Shown: in pieces, positions 21,761-33,525 of the stretch
Layout of the letters: every line of letters starts with the position of its first letter
Numbering within the stretch: position 1 is the first letter of the stretch
From: Anaeramoeba flamelloides
Lineage: Eukaryota; Metamonada; Anaeramoebidae
Length of the DNA stretch: 64,000 nucleotides
Direction: 5' to 3'
Assembly (NCBI GenBank): GCA_027625915.1
Contig: JANTQA010000029.1
Span: forward strand, 8,246,001 to 8,310,000
Notes under the pieces: model-generated
Seen by the model: only the letters and a program-made list of their open reading frames with translations
The model's database searches: none
What the model was told of the DNA's origin: nothing
Translations under genes and position numbers: made by a program

Positions 21761-23758
21761 TATTCTTTAATTTCAATTTTTAACAAAATATTATTATGAT
21801 TAGTTGAACTAAAATAATTAATCAAGAGTTGCTTCCAACAACATTCTCATCAAATTAAGAAGATTGTATATCTACAATATAAAATTTTCAAAAAAAGACT
21901 AGACCCATACATTAAGGAATATTACAAAAAAGAAATTACAAGTGGACCTGTGGGTCAAAAAAAATAGGAAAAGTACTCGTTATACCTTGAAATCTAACAA
22001 TTCTACCCATTTTGAAATTTTAAGAAGCATTTTGTAATTTTAACTTATTAAATTCTAAGTTCTAAGTTATTACTGAAAACCAAAACCCAACCCTTTTTGT
22101 TATACCTTGATTATTTAAGAAGATTTTATTGGGAAAAAGATAATACTTGCTTTATACACAAAATGGTTGGATTTAGGTTTCTAATAACAACTTACAAATA
22201 GGAAATTTATATGAAAAATTCCCAAAATTTTGAAAATTAATAGTTCTACTGAATAACGAGAGATAAAAATCATAATTTCCCAGTGTTTTAACACACATAC
22301 CCTGGATAATAGTATTATTTTAGATCACCCTTAAAGAAGATAAGGGGGTAGTCCCCATAAAGTAAAATTTTTCACTTTTTTTTATATTTTGGTTGAAGAT
22401 TAAAAAACAACTTTTTTTACTTTAGTTATGTATAGTGGCTTTTTAATATTTTTATTACTTGTTGAAAAAAAAATTAATTAATTTTACTTGGAAAAGTAAA
22501 ATTAAATGTCACACTAAAATGCCAAGTTGATTTATTTGATCTACTTTAAGGTCTGTTAATGGTTTAACTTTTGTTCTGATATCCACATTCTATTGTGTCA
22601 TTTAATTTTATGTTGAAAAAAAAATTGAATAAATTGACTTTAAACAAAGGTAACTTTAGATTATCAAAAAAACAAAACCACTACTAAATAAACAAGAAAG
22701 TTTTCAGATCCAAATTTTATATTAAAAAAAAAAGATAAGTATTGAATTCCGGTATAAGGATTTTATTTTAATTGAACTTATTCTAAAATTTAAAAAGTTA
22801 AAATTTGCCCTTAGATCAATAAAAAAAAAAAGGAAATGGTAAATAATCTGACGATCGTTCATTTTATAAAACCATTTTATGAAATATTTTAAATTTAAAC
22901 TACTTTTTTTTAAAAAATGATTCTGTCAAGAGATTGTTTTAACTAAAGGTTTTTAAAAAGATGTTATACAATTAATTGATTTACATTATATTGGGTATTT
23001 GTATTGTTAGGGAATCCAATATGATAATACGTTGGCATTCAAGGACTATTCCAAATATATAAAGTATTGTAGATGTAAATGTTCAACCAACCTACCAACC
23101 AGGATTAAACCACAAGAAATATATATTTTGACCAGATCGAAGGTTTAATTTCTTTCTTTTTGATTGATTTTTCAAAATTAATTGTTTTCTTTGAAGATAT
23201 TTGTATGATCAAATTATTATTTTTCTAATTCTAAAATATTTTTAAAATTACTTGAAAAGTTACAAAGTATGAAATTCGAAATAATTTTTAACATGGTACT
23301 GAGAAACATTCTGATTTTCTATTTAATCTTATCTAAAAAAAAATCTGATAATTCTAAATAAGTACACATTTTAAAACTAATTAGGATTTGAAATAAAATG
23401 ATAAATTAATCTTTTGTTCTTCGAAAATGAATAATTATTATGAATCCTAAGGATTTTTTAAAATTTAAAAAATAAGAATTTTGAAATTGGAAAGGTAATA
23501 GATAAAGTTATTTTATGATTATATTATTCTGATATTTTTTTTAAAATTGATGAGTTGAATTTGAGTAAATATTTTTTAAAAAATTTCTAAATAAATCTAA
23601 AGAGAGTTGAATACTACTAAAATAAGGATATATTTTTATTTATGAAAATTCAGAAGAATTATATAGAAAATATTATAGCACTTTTGTAAGATTAAAACAA
23701 AAAATTGTTAATTATTTGATTAATAATACCTTTATTCCTAATTCATTTCAGAAAAGGT

Positions 23759-23790
<32 letters not shown>

Positions 23791-24924
23791 TTAACAAGAA
23801 ATTGTTTAAGAATTCCAAAATAATATCATGCTATAAAATGAAATTCAATTGAAAATTTATGACACAATTCGATAAAAAATTATAAAAGGAATTTCAATAA
23901 AACCTGAAATTCTCTTTTCTAAAATATAATTTTGAAAAAAAAAAACATAATTATTATGATAATTATTTTTTGAGATCTCAAAAATATTTTGGTTTTTGTG
24001 AATATTTACCGATCAGAATATAAGGGTAATCAAATAATTAAAAAGTATTATAACAATATAATATGAAAATATAAAGTAAATAAGATAGTTTTATATCTTT
24101 AGAAAATAATCTCCAGAAAAAAATTAAAAAGATACCTCAAATTTGGTTTTTTTAATAATCTTTTCTTGTAAATTTCAATTGTTGATATTAGTAAAATTAA
24201 AGTTTTAAATTTTTTTTTTTTGCAAATTTTTTGGTAATCTAGAACTTAATAACACCAATATAATTTTTAATATACTATCACATATTTCTATTAGAGTGGT
24301 TGTTATGGTTCATAACTCACCCTAAAATATCTATAATGGCATATAAAATGTAATAAAAAAAAAATCAAAATTAATTTGACAAGAGGAATATCTTTGGGTA
24401 TTTATTTAAATCTAAAATTTGAAACAATACTGACATTTAATTAAGAAATCGGATAATATTCATTCTGATTTTTTTTTATTTTGATAATTAAAAAAAGTTT
24501 TCAAAGAAATTGATTGCAATTGATGAACGAGATATATTTATTTAAAAGTAAACCCCTAGGCATTTTTAGTAAATTTTCAACCAAGAAGGGAATTGGTTGT
24601 AAAAAGTTTAAATAATCTCATTTTGTATCAATTGGTTTATTTTTTAGTTCGAAAACAGATTCTCAAAAATTTAACTCTATCTTTTGAACAAAAATTTCAA
24701 TTTTGATCTTTCATTTTTCGAATTTTCTATTAAAATATTAGAACTTTCAGAAATCAATACCATATTTACTTATTAATAATTGTTTGTTTCTTTTATAGGT
24801 GTTCGGTTGAGGCATTCGATAAAAAAGAAAAATGTTTGGTTTGCAACACAGATTATATTTTTTTCATTATTTATTTTGAAAACATTTATAAAACTAGCTT
24901 TATAGAGAGGTACCATTCAATAGT
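21761..24924. other. Intergenic, mostly unassigned
   Basis: I find no gene. There is an A run at about 23760-23782. Near 22340-22355 a GATAAGGGGGTAGTCCCC string recalls the TTAAGGGGGTA ends of family C, but no partner end was found. The CAACCAACCTACCAACCAGG string near 23085 resembles the C/A-rich leader just before the 45023 gene, but no ATG follows. Confidence 0.4.
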
Positions 24925-25510
24925 ACAGTCTTTGTGCTTTTATGTTGATGATCATTGAGTTAATCTTGAAATTAATAAATTAGAAAAAATAGTTAGTGTG
25001 GAAGTTATTGTGTATATTATTAAATAGTATTAATTGTAAAATAAATCGGACAAAATTTTCATTCATCGTTCCCAAAAAAATCTTTGAAATAATCTTTGAA
25101 AATCGAATTATTTTTCAACCATATAACGTGTTTAACGTGGTTAGAGGATCGGGACTATCAAAATTCTGTATTTAAAGGATTTTTGAAATCATAATTTAAT
25201 TTTGGAAAGATAAATGAAAATTTTGTCCGATTTATTTTTCAATTAATAGTACTTGTAATACTTTTATTTTGGGTTTCACTTATAGATTTGGAAAAGGAAT
25301 AAAAAAAAATAATAGTTTTTCAATAATTAAAAACAATTGTTATTAATTATTATCAATAGTAAAAAATATTAATTAATTTATTTTTTGAAATAAGATTTAT
25401 AATTAATTATTTAGAGTCATTTAAGCTATGTTGACCTAATACAGTTTACAGCCAATTACAGTATATTTTAATTTTTGTTGAGATAATTATTGTGACACAA
25501 TAATCCCTAA
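24925..25510. mobile_element. Repeat family D, copy 3 (right part), carrying family E copy 1
   Basis: Similarity to the right ends of D copies 1 and 2 begins near 24925 (TTTATGTTGATGATCATTGA) and continues past the nested insertion (TTTTATTTTGGGTTTC, TAGAGTCATTTAAGC) to ATAATCCCTAA at about 25510. The left terminus was not found. Confidence 0.6.
25030..25246. mobile_element. Repeat family E, copy 1: 217-base MITE
   Basis: Inverted ends begin TTAATTG and share AAAATAAATCGGACAAAATT. The element is flanked by TAGTA at 25025-25029 and 25247-25251. D copies 1 and 2 show the corresponding uninterrupted sequence (ATTAAATACT then ATTATTATTT). Related copies or ends occur at 42776-43014, 48256-48492, 50639-50690 and 62408-62455. 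Confidence 0.75.
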
Positions 25511-25559
25511 AGTTGTTTTATTTTGGTCTTAAATTGTTCAAATATATTTTGAGAAAATT

Positions 25560-26704
25560 TCAAGTAAAGGTTTAGAAAGGGTTTTAAAAGTTAATTGTGT
25601 ATCAATATTGAAATTTGAAAAGAAAAGTTATTATTTTAAAAGATTATGATCGACTTGTAGACCCCAAATGTTGAATAAACATAAATAAGATTGGCGATTG
25701 TTTAAGATGTTATATTAAATGAAATGAGTGGTTAATGGATGTTTTGAACCAATGTCTTAATAATTGGAAATACTTTGTGAAAATGTAATTTTTTGAAATT
25801 ATGTGTATTGACCTTCCTAAATGATATAAAGAAAGGGAAAAACTCGTAATAATAACAAGGGCGTATAGCTCAGTGGTAGAGCAATTGACTGCAGATCAAT
25901 AGGTCCGGGGTTCGACTCCACGTGCGCCCTTCTTTTTTGTTATTTTTTTTTTAACAAAGACAAAAAAATCAAAATAAAAAAACAGATAAAAAAAAATAAG
26001 AAAAATCAAAAAGAAAAATGTTTTTTCTTTTGTTTTTTTTTTTTGTTTTTTTGTTTTATGTTTTTTTGTTAAAGAAAAAAAAAGAAAAAAAAAAAAAAAT
26101 CTCTTTTTAATTCTTTTTAATCTTTTTTACAAAAAAAGTTTTAAATTCTTTTTTGTGTTTCTAAAAAAATCAAAAAATGATTATTTATGATTACGAATTT
26201 AAAAACATTTTATGAGTCTTCATTTGATTTTAGGTGTTGTATTTTTATATTTTACAATTTTTGTTTTCTTCAACTTTTATTTGACAAAAAGTAAAAATTC
26301 ACTTTTTCCTTTTGTTTTTTTTAATATTTACTTTACACTTTATGTGAAAATCTTTACTGAAATAATTTTTCTTTTCAATAATTCTTCAAAAACCAAAACT
26401 TTTTGATGTTCTCAGATAATTTCAAATTCCATTTAATCTTTTAAAACTCTCCTTAAGGATTTAAAAAAAAAAGATAAACAATTTACATACAATAATATTA
26501 TGCAATTTGAAAAATATATTTTCTTAAGGGATTAACACCAAAATAAAAACAATAATAGAATTTAAAAATATGATCATATTGAAGGTAAATTATATTGGTT
26601 CTACATGGTTATAATGTTTATAAAAATCCAATTTATAAAATAAAACAAAAATGTTTCTCATTTGGATAGAATAAGATCCTTATTTTATTGTATTAAAATA
26701 TCCT
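25560..26704 (+). repeat. Left arm of large inverted duplication containing tRNA-Cys
   Basis: This arm matches the reverse complement of about 30918-32070. Identity is very high from about 25600 to 26704, apart from isolated substitutions and homopolymer length changes, then stops abruptly at the inner edge after AAAATATCCTC. Outward of about 25600 the match fades gradually. Even low-complexity A/T tracts after the tRNA are conserved, which argues for a recent copy or gene conversion. Confidence 0.9.
25859..25930 (+). tRNA. tRNA-Cys (anticodon GCA), copy 1
   Basis: A complete 72-base cloverleaf with no intron. The acceptor GGGCGTA pairs with TGCGCCC (one G-U) and the discriminator is T. The D arm is GCTC AGTGGTA GAGC. 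The anticodon arm is ATTGA CTGCAGA TCAAT, with anticodon GCA. The T arm is CGGGG TTCGACT CCACG. Internal A box (TAGCTCAGTGG) and B box (GGTTCGACTCC) are present, and a T-rich terminator follows at 25931 onward. CCA is not encoded, as expected for a nuclear gene. One T-stem pair is a G-A mismatch. Confidence 0.95.
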
Positions 26705-28071
26705 CTCTCAGAGTTTGTGTACCCATTATTTCAAATTAAAAATATGTGTTTTATTTTTATCGTTAGAATAAAACACCTAATTTTAGTTTTCAATATTATA
26801 TTCAAGTTAGATCAAATCTGAAGGATAAACATTGATCTCTTATGAAAAATCTAATGATGAAGTGAATTTATTCAAATGGTTTTATAAATTAATAACTCTT
26901 AAACATTTTAGAAAAAAAGAATCTGAAAATATAAAAAAATGGGAAATTGAATTGGTTAAATACAAAACCAAATAATGAAAATTAACCAAAGATGGTATAA
27001 TTTTTCGACTTTCCAGTATTTTTACAATTTTATAAAAATCAAAAAAAAAAAAAAAAAACTGCCAAACTCTTTCATTTCTGGAAAACGGCTAAGATAAAAA
27101 AAATTTAAAATGGGAAAGTTTCAACTTCTATTTTAATGTTAAAAAAATTATAAAAATTATCTTAATAGATATTCTGATTTTATGAATTAAAATAAACAAT
27201 AATTTTGCCAATTCTTCTAAATAATTGAAATTTTGGTTATCATTGAAGATTTGTATCATTTTCTCAGTAACTTCCAATCCTAAGAAAATAATAATAAAAT
27301 CTTGGTTTCTGAATTAAAAAAAATAATTTAACAATTATTATAATAAAAATATTTTTAAAATTAGTAATAAAAAAACTTGAATATCTTGATTATCCGTAGA
27401 GAATCATCAAACTAAACACGATTGCAAAAATTGTGACTCATCTGAAATAATAAATTGAAAAAAAAAATTATCCTAAAGTGTTCAAGAACAATTAATAATT
27501 AAATCTGATTTCTAATTCACTTTAAAATCATTCTAAATCTATTATAATCTGATATTCTAAAAATTAAAAAAAAATAAAAACCAAAAATAAAAAAAAGTGA
27601 GACACCATTTTTGAAATCAGGATTACGTATTTTTTATTACTAAACTTTTACTGAAAAAAAGTTGAACAACGGGATTTTTTATGAATAGTTAAATTCTTTT
27701 TGAATAAACATTTATAGTCTCAATTTACTTGGTAATTATTTGTCTTTTCGAAGATCTTTTTTTTTTTTTCACATGGTCGTTGTAAAAAAACAAGTAAAAA
27801 AGAAAACTAGTAAAATAAAAAAAAAAGAAAAAAAAATCGGAAAAAAAAATGAAAAAGAAAAAGAAAAAGAAAAAGCAAAAGAAAAAGATTGGAAAAACAA
27901 AAGAAAAACAAAAAAAACAAAAATTTGAAAAACGAAAACGAAAATTTGCAAAATTAGTAAAAATGATTCTCATACGAAAATTTGAAAATATTTTTTGTAA
28001 AGAAAACTGGAATAAACCCTCAAAACAACTTCCATAAACATTATAAAACGACTCAAAAATTTTGAAATCTT
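26705..28071. other. Spacer of the inverted duplication, left part
   Basis: No gene is supported. The overlapping frames at 27725-28037 on both strands come from an A/G-rich tract encoding Lys/Glu or Phe runs. Bases 27725-27775 are the second copy of the short conserved segment found at 11975-12022. Confidence 0.5.
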
Positions 28072-28630
28072 AACTCTTTTTCAGTCAACGTTTCCCAGTT
28101 TTATTGAAGAAATAGAACATATAATATGAGTTTAATACATTATTCTTCTCAAAATAAAATTTCTATTTTTAGATCAAAATCATTTTTTCTCATTTTGGAA
28201 TTTTTTTTTTTTTTTTATTCTTTTACTTTTTTTTACTTTTTCTTTTTCTTTTTTATTTTTTTTTAAAATTAAATTTGAAAAAAAAAAATGTTTGAAACCC
28301 CAAATTAACTTTAATAAAAGTAAGGTTTTGTATATTATTTGAGATTCAAACATTTACAAGTAAAAAATTTTATTGTCAAAAATTTTAATTTCAAAAAGAA
28401 ATTTAGAATTTTTCACGAGAAGTTCCAATGAAAAGGGTCCAAAAAATTTTTAACATTTTTTTTATTTTTTTGAAATTTATGGTTTATTCGGGCTTTTCTT
28501 TGATGAATATCGACTCTAATACAAAGTTTATCATTTCTCATATTTTTTAATAATTTAAGTTTGGTTTATTCTTGTAAATAAAGTGACTTTTTCATTTTTG
28601 GCCGGGCACCTTCAGGTGAAATGGAGATTA
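28072..28630. mobile_element. Repeat family B, copy 1
   Basis: About 560 bases, with left end ACTCTTTTTCAGTCAACG and right end GGTGAAATGGAGA. Internal strings shared with copies at 30254-30808 and 37718-38280 are AATTAACTTTAATAAAAGTA, ATTTACAAGTAAAAAATTT, TTCCAATGAAAAGGGTCC and ATCGACTCTAATACAAAG. It has no coding frame. The ends resemble those of family A. Confidence 0.8.
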
Positions 28631-28989
28631 ATTTATGTTTTGAATGTTATAAAATAAATAAAAAAAAAATCTAAATATTTAAGTTTAGGAGTTTGAAAGT
28701 GCCAATAAGTGTGGTAGAGTATCTTTGAGTGTATATGTTTACTAGAAATTTATTTTTTTTTCTATAAATCTTATAATTTTTAGAATAAAAAATAGATATA
28801 ATTAAATCTAACTACTGTATTTTTATAATTCAAGAAATAAAATGAAAATTTAAGAAACTTCCATATAAATAATAAAATTCAAAAAAATCTTTATGTACTT
28901 TTACAGAGATTTTCTATTTTATTTGTAAAATAATTCTAGCTTCATTTGTAATTTTCTCTTTTATTTGGAAAATCAATAGATTTTCATTA

Positions 28990-29187
28990 CAGTCAGTTTC
29001 ACTTTTAAGGCAAAAACTTTCAACGAAATTTAAGGCAAAAAAAAATCTCAAATTAAGGTAGAAAATTCAGATTATAGTAAAATAAATTGTAAAAAAAAAA
29101 AATTCCAAATTTTGTACCTTAATTTGAGATTTTTTTGTTCATTAAATTTCATTGAAAGTTTGTGCCTTAAAAGTGGAACTAACAGTA
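28990..29187. mobile_element. Repeat family G, copy 1: palindromic MITE
   Basis: About 200 bases that fold almost end to end. The left arm CACTTTTAAGGCAAAAACTT and AAATCTCAAATTAAGGTA pair with the right arm AAGTTTGTGCCTTAAAAGTG and TACCTTAATTTGAGATTT around an A-rich centre. A second copy is at 39317-39508. Confidence 0.75.
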
Positions 29188-29289
29188 GAAAACTCAAAAA
29201 AACCTAAAGAAAATCAATAGATTTTCCAAAGAAAATAGATAACCTCAAAAAAACCTATAACATTTCACAAATAAAAGAGAAAATCCCAA

Positions 29290-29830
29290 GAAAACATTGG
29301 CACTTGATACCCTCTTTTTTAGGTTTTCAAGGAATTAAAGGAATGGAGTAGAATCAAAGATTTTTCTCAATTCTTTTGAATTCTGGAAAATCACCATCAG
29401 CTTTTCTTGAGGTTTTCGGTTTTATTTGTAATATCTATTGATGTTACAAATAAACTAGAAAACCGAGGACACCTATAACACTTAACAAATAAAACAGAAA
29501 ACCTAGGCACTTCAAGGTGTGTTTTTTTTTTTTTTTTTTTTACTTTTTGAAAGGTTAAGAAAATTTATTTAATTTTCTTTATATTTCAAAAATTAAAAAA
29601 AACCTACGCACTCGAAGGACACTTTTGATTTGTTTTTTTTGAATTTTTGAAATAAACAGAAAAATTATGAAATTTTCTTTTTGTTTCAAAAATTAAAAAA
29701 AAAACACTGTAGGTATTTCTTAAGATTTCTGTTTTATTCGAAAATTAAATCTAATTTTGGTTTATTCCAAAAAGTAAAAAAAAAAAAAAAAAAAAAAAGT
29801 TACTTGATATCACTTGATGGACACTTTTCA
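29290..29830. repeat. Cluster of short stem-loop modules
   Basis: Successive fold-backs of 50-80 bases, separated by variants of CCTAGGCACTTGATGGACAC. One is a family F hairpin (29327-29394). Others pair poly(A)-ended arms such as GAAATAAACAGAAAA with TTTTCTTTTTGTTTC. The 63-codon frame starting at 29681 spans several modules and is not a gene. Confidence 0.6.
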
Positions 29831-29959
29831 ATAGTTATTAGAAATAAAAAGAATAGAGTACATTCTCTATAATTATACTGGTTTCTTTTGAATCCCTAAA
29901 ACTCTAGGACATTAAATATTTATCATCAGTTATTTTTTACCCTATTTAAGTTTTTTTCG

Positions 29960-30210
29960 GATTGCAAGAGTGTTTTTCAAACTATTTGTTATCATCTATT
30001 CAAAGTAAATATCCTAAAGTTGAATTTAACAAAAATTCATGGCCACACTGATTAAAAAAATTTAACTACAAAATATACATTTTTTCTTGACTAGAGACTT
30101 TTAAGAATCGTGGTACAAATAACAACAATAAATTCAATAGCCTCAAGATTTTTAAGAACTGGAATGTTCATTATATTTTGAATAAAAAATCTACACAAGA
30201 AGGCAATTAT
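29960..30210 (+). repeat. Dispersed repeat K, copy 2
   Basis: Diverged relative of 4850-5110 on the same strand (AACTATTTGTTATCATCTAT, TTGACTAGAGACTTTTA, AACAACAATAAATTCAATAG). Again located just downstream of family F-type hairpins. Confidence 0.6.
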
Positions 30211-30253
30211 AATTAAAGTAATAGATTTATCTAACTTGTAATTTTCACTTTTC

Positions 30254-30808
30254 AACTCTTTTTCAGTCAAAGGGGCCTAATTTTATTGAAGAGATATAAT
30301 ATATTCTATTATTTTAATCCAGTATTGTTCTCAAAATATATTATTAATTTTTAGATCAAAATCTTTTTTTCTAATTTAGTTTATTGTTTTTTTTTGTATT
30401 TTTCTCTTTGCATTTTTTTTTTTTTTTTCTTTCATCGATTTTTTTTCAAGAATTAAATTTGAAAAAAAACTGTTTAAAACTCCGAATTAACATTAAGAAA
30501 AGTTAAACTTTGTCTGTTCTTTTAAAATCAATATATTTTTACAAGTAAAAAATCTTTATCTCAACAATTTTAATTTCCAAAATAAATTAAGAATTTTACA
30601 CGATACTAGCCAATGAAAGGTGATAAAAATTTTAACTTGTAAATGTATGAATTTTAAAATTTATGGTTTTTTCAGGCTTTTCTTTGATAGTTATCAACTC
30701 TAATACGAAGTTTATTATTTCTTATATTTCTATTCAATCTAAGTCTGGTTCTTAATAATAAAATGAATTTTTCATTTTTGATTGATCCTCTTTGAGTGAA
30801 ATCAAGTT
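30254..30808. mobile_element. Repeat family B, copy 2
   Basis: Left end AACTCTTTTTCAGTCAAAGG and, in reverse complement, right end AACTTGATTTCACTCAAAGA: inverted ends closely related to family A. About 555 bases, same orientation as copy 1 and diverged from it. Confidence 0.8.
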
Positions 30809-30917
30809 TATTTTTTCAAACTAATGATGTGTAGTGGAATTTTTCTTCTATTTCTAGAGTGAATCTTTATTTTGGTAAGTGTTAAATTTGGGTAATGGGT
30901 TAAATGTTGCAAACGAG

Positions 30918-32070
30918 GATATTTTAATACAATAAAATAAGGATCTTATTCTATCTAAATGAGAAACATTTTTGTTTTATTTTATAAATTGGATTTTTAT
31001 AAACATTATAACCATGTAGAACCAATATAATTTACCTTCAATATGATCATATTTTTTAAATTCTATTATTGTTTTTTATTTTGGTGTTAATCCCCTAAGA
31101 AAATATATTTTTCAAATTGCATAATATTATTGTATGTAAATTGTTTATCTTTTTTTTTTAAATCCTTAAGGAGAGTTTTAAAAGATTAAATGGAATTTGA
31201 AATTATCTGAGAACATCAAAAAGTTTTGGTTTTTGAAGAATTATTGAAAAGAAAAAATTATTTCAGTAAAGATTTTCACATAAAGTGTAAAGTAAATATT
31301 AAAAAAAAAACAAAAGGAAAAAGTGAATTTTTACTTTTTGTCAAATAAAAGTTGAAGAAAACAAAAATTGTAAAATATAAAAAATACAACACCTAAAATC
31401 AAATGAAGACTCATAAAATGTTTTTAAATTCGTAATCATAAATAATCATTTTTTTGATTTTTTTAGAAACACAAAAAAGAATTTAAAACTTTTTTTGTAA
31501 AAAAGATTAAAAAGAATTAAAAAGAGATTTTTTTTTTTTTTTCTTTTTTTTTCTTTAACAAAAAACATAAAACAAAAAACAAAAAACAAAAAACAAAAGA
31601 AAAAACATTTTTCTTTTTGATTTTTCTTATTTTTTTTTGATCTGTTTTTTTATTTTGATTTTTTTGTCTTTGTTAAAAAAAAAATAACAAAAAAGAAGGG
31701 CGCACGTGGAGTCGAACCCCGGACCTATTGATCTGCAGTCAATTGCTCTACCACTGAGCTATACGCCCTTGTTATTATTACGAGTTTTTCCCTTTCTTTA
31801 TATCATTTAGGAAGGTCAATATACATAATTTCAAAAAATTACATTTTCACAAAGTATTTCCAATTATTAAGACATTGGTTCAAAACATCCATTAACCACT
31901 CATTTCATTTAATATAACATCTTAAACAATCGTCAATCGTATTTATGTTTATTCAACATTTGGGGACTCCAAGCCGATCATAATCTTTTAAAAATTTTAC
32001 TTTTCTTTTCAAAATTTCAACATTGATACACAATGAAATTTTAAAACTCCATCAAAAATATATTTGAAAT
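30918..32070 (-). repeat. Right arm of large inverted duplication containing tRNA-Cys
   Basis: Reverse-complement partner of 25560-26704, with the same abrupt inner edge (GAGGATATTTTAATACAATA) and a gradual loss of similarity outward of about 32000. Differences from the left arm are mostly single bases and T/A-run lengths. Confidence 0.9.
31697..31768 (-). tRNA. tRNA-Cys (anticodon GCA), copy 2
   Basis: Base-for-base identical to the copy at 25859-25930, including the G-A mismatch in the T stem, and with the same flanks (upstream AATAATAACAA, downstream TTCTTTTTTG). Both copies keep intact A and B boxes and look functional. Confidence 0.95.
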
Positions 32071-33525
32071 TTTCAATTTTTTATCTTTACAATTTAACCC
32101 AAATTTTCAGAAAATATTAATTATCATTCAAACTATACCAAAATATGAATCAATATTAAACACTCTGAGCATGGTAATATTTGTAAAATTATTTTTTTTA
32201 TCTTTATTGGATCAACAAAGTCTCTTTTTATAATTAAAAATTGGAACTATTAAAAATTCCCTTCAATGGAATTTAAAACTCGATTTTGTTTTAAGGGTTA
32301 TGATCCCAAAAAATTTAAGAATTCAAAAATTATATATTTATTTAATCTTAATACTATCTTAAATAAATCAAAATAAACCCATCTGCGGAATTGAGGGTAA
32401 ATTCTGTTCTTAAATGGTTCATTTTTATAAATTCAAAAAATTATTCAAAAATGGATTATTTTACAAAAATTAATTGGAAAATCAAGACTAAGGATCTTTT
32501 GAAATTTATTAAAGCTAAAACATATATAAATTTTATTGTAAAATTTTCTCTATATCCTATTTAGAAGATCATATAGTTTTTTTAAAAAGTTGAATAGGAG
32601 AATCAGAAAGATCATATTGCCAAAAATATTAATCTCAAAATAACAAATCTAATACATTTTCTTATTATGATAACAAATAAATTAGATTCATTTCACAAGC
32701 AAAATTTAAGTGGCTTATCAACGAATTTTTTATATTTAAAGCCCTTTTTCGAATCTGAAAATATATTCTATGATAATAAAAAAGATTCTTGAACATTACC
32801 TTGATTTATCAGGAAAAATACAAATCCAGAATATTAGCTTTTTTATTCTCTTTTTCAACTTTTTCAAAATCGATATCAACACAAAAATTATATTCAAATA
32901 ATATTCTATGGCCGCATTGCAAAACTGTCTAGTTTTGGTGGATTTGTATTTAAAAAACTTTAATAGCCTCATTGTACACTCGTAGATAAATTTCTATCCT
33001 CAAAATAATAAAAAGAAAAAAAAAGGAAAACAGTGCAGAAATGGTTGTAAAAGACAGCAGGATAAAAAAACAGTTCAACTTTTTTTTCAAATTTCTCTTG
33101 TTTGTGAATGAATTTATTTCAACAGATAAAGAAAATTAAAAAAATAAAAGATAACAAAAATTATATAATTAACATATTAATCAATTAATAAATTTTTATT
33201 TTATATCGCATTATTTCTCTAAAAACTATGAGAAATTTTTATTTACAAATCAATCAAATTTTAGATTTAGAACTCACCTTATAAATGTAATATTCAGTTA
33301 ATATTCTTTGTATTGATAATTTTATTCAACCTAATTTCTCACTTCCATCTTTTCATTCTCCTTGCAGCAATGCCCCAGTTCCTTAATCTATCTCCAGTAA
33401 TTGATTATTCTTGTCTTTTCTGATCAGAAGAAAACAATTTTGCCGTTATAACAGTATTGTAAAAAATTCGTCGGTATGTACATTTACTTCCCAAATGTGG
33501 AAAAAACACAATTATTGCAAATAAT
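32071..33525. other. Intergenic, 3' side of the 33526 gene
   Basis: A/T-rich, no gene assigned. Bases about 33330-33410 are richer in G/C. On the minus strand they give a short coding-like string (ITGDRLRNWGIAARRMKRWK) preceded by an in-frame stop, which may be a decayed or alternatively spliced end of the neighbouring gene. Confidence 0.4.

Noticed and set aside
26212-26406. 64-codon hydrophobic ORF starting ATGAGTCTTCATTTG within the left arm of the inverted duplication
   Set aside because: The right-arm copy has a one-base T-run difference that breaks the frame, so the frame is not maintained; composition is Phe/Leu/Ile from A/T-rich sequence.
27725-28037. Overlapping Lys-rich and Phe-rich ORFs on both strands
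   Set aside because: Both are readings of one purine/pyrimidine tract with no conserved family.
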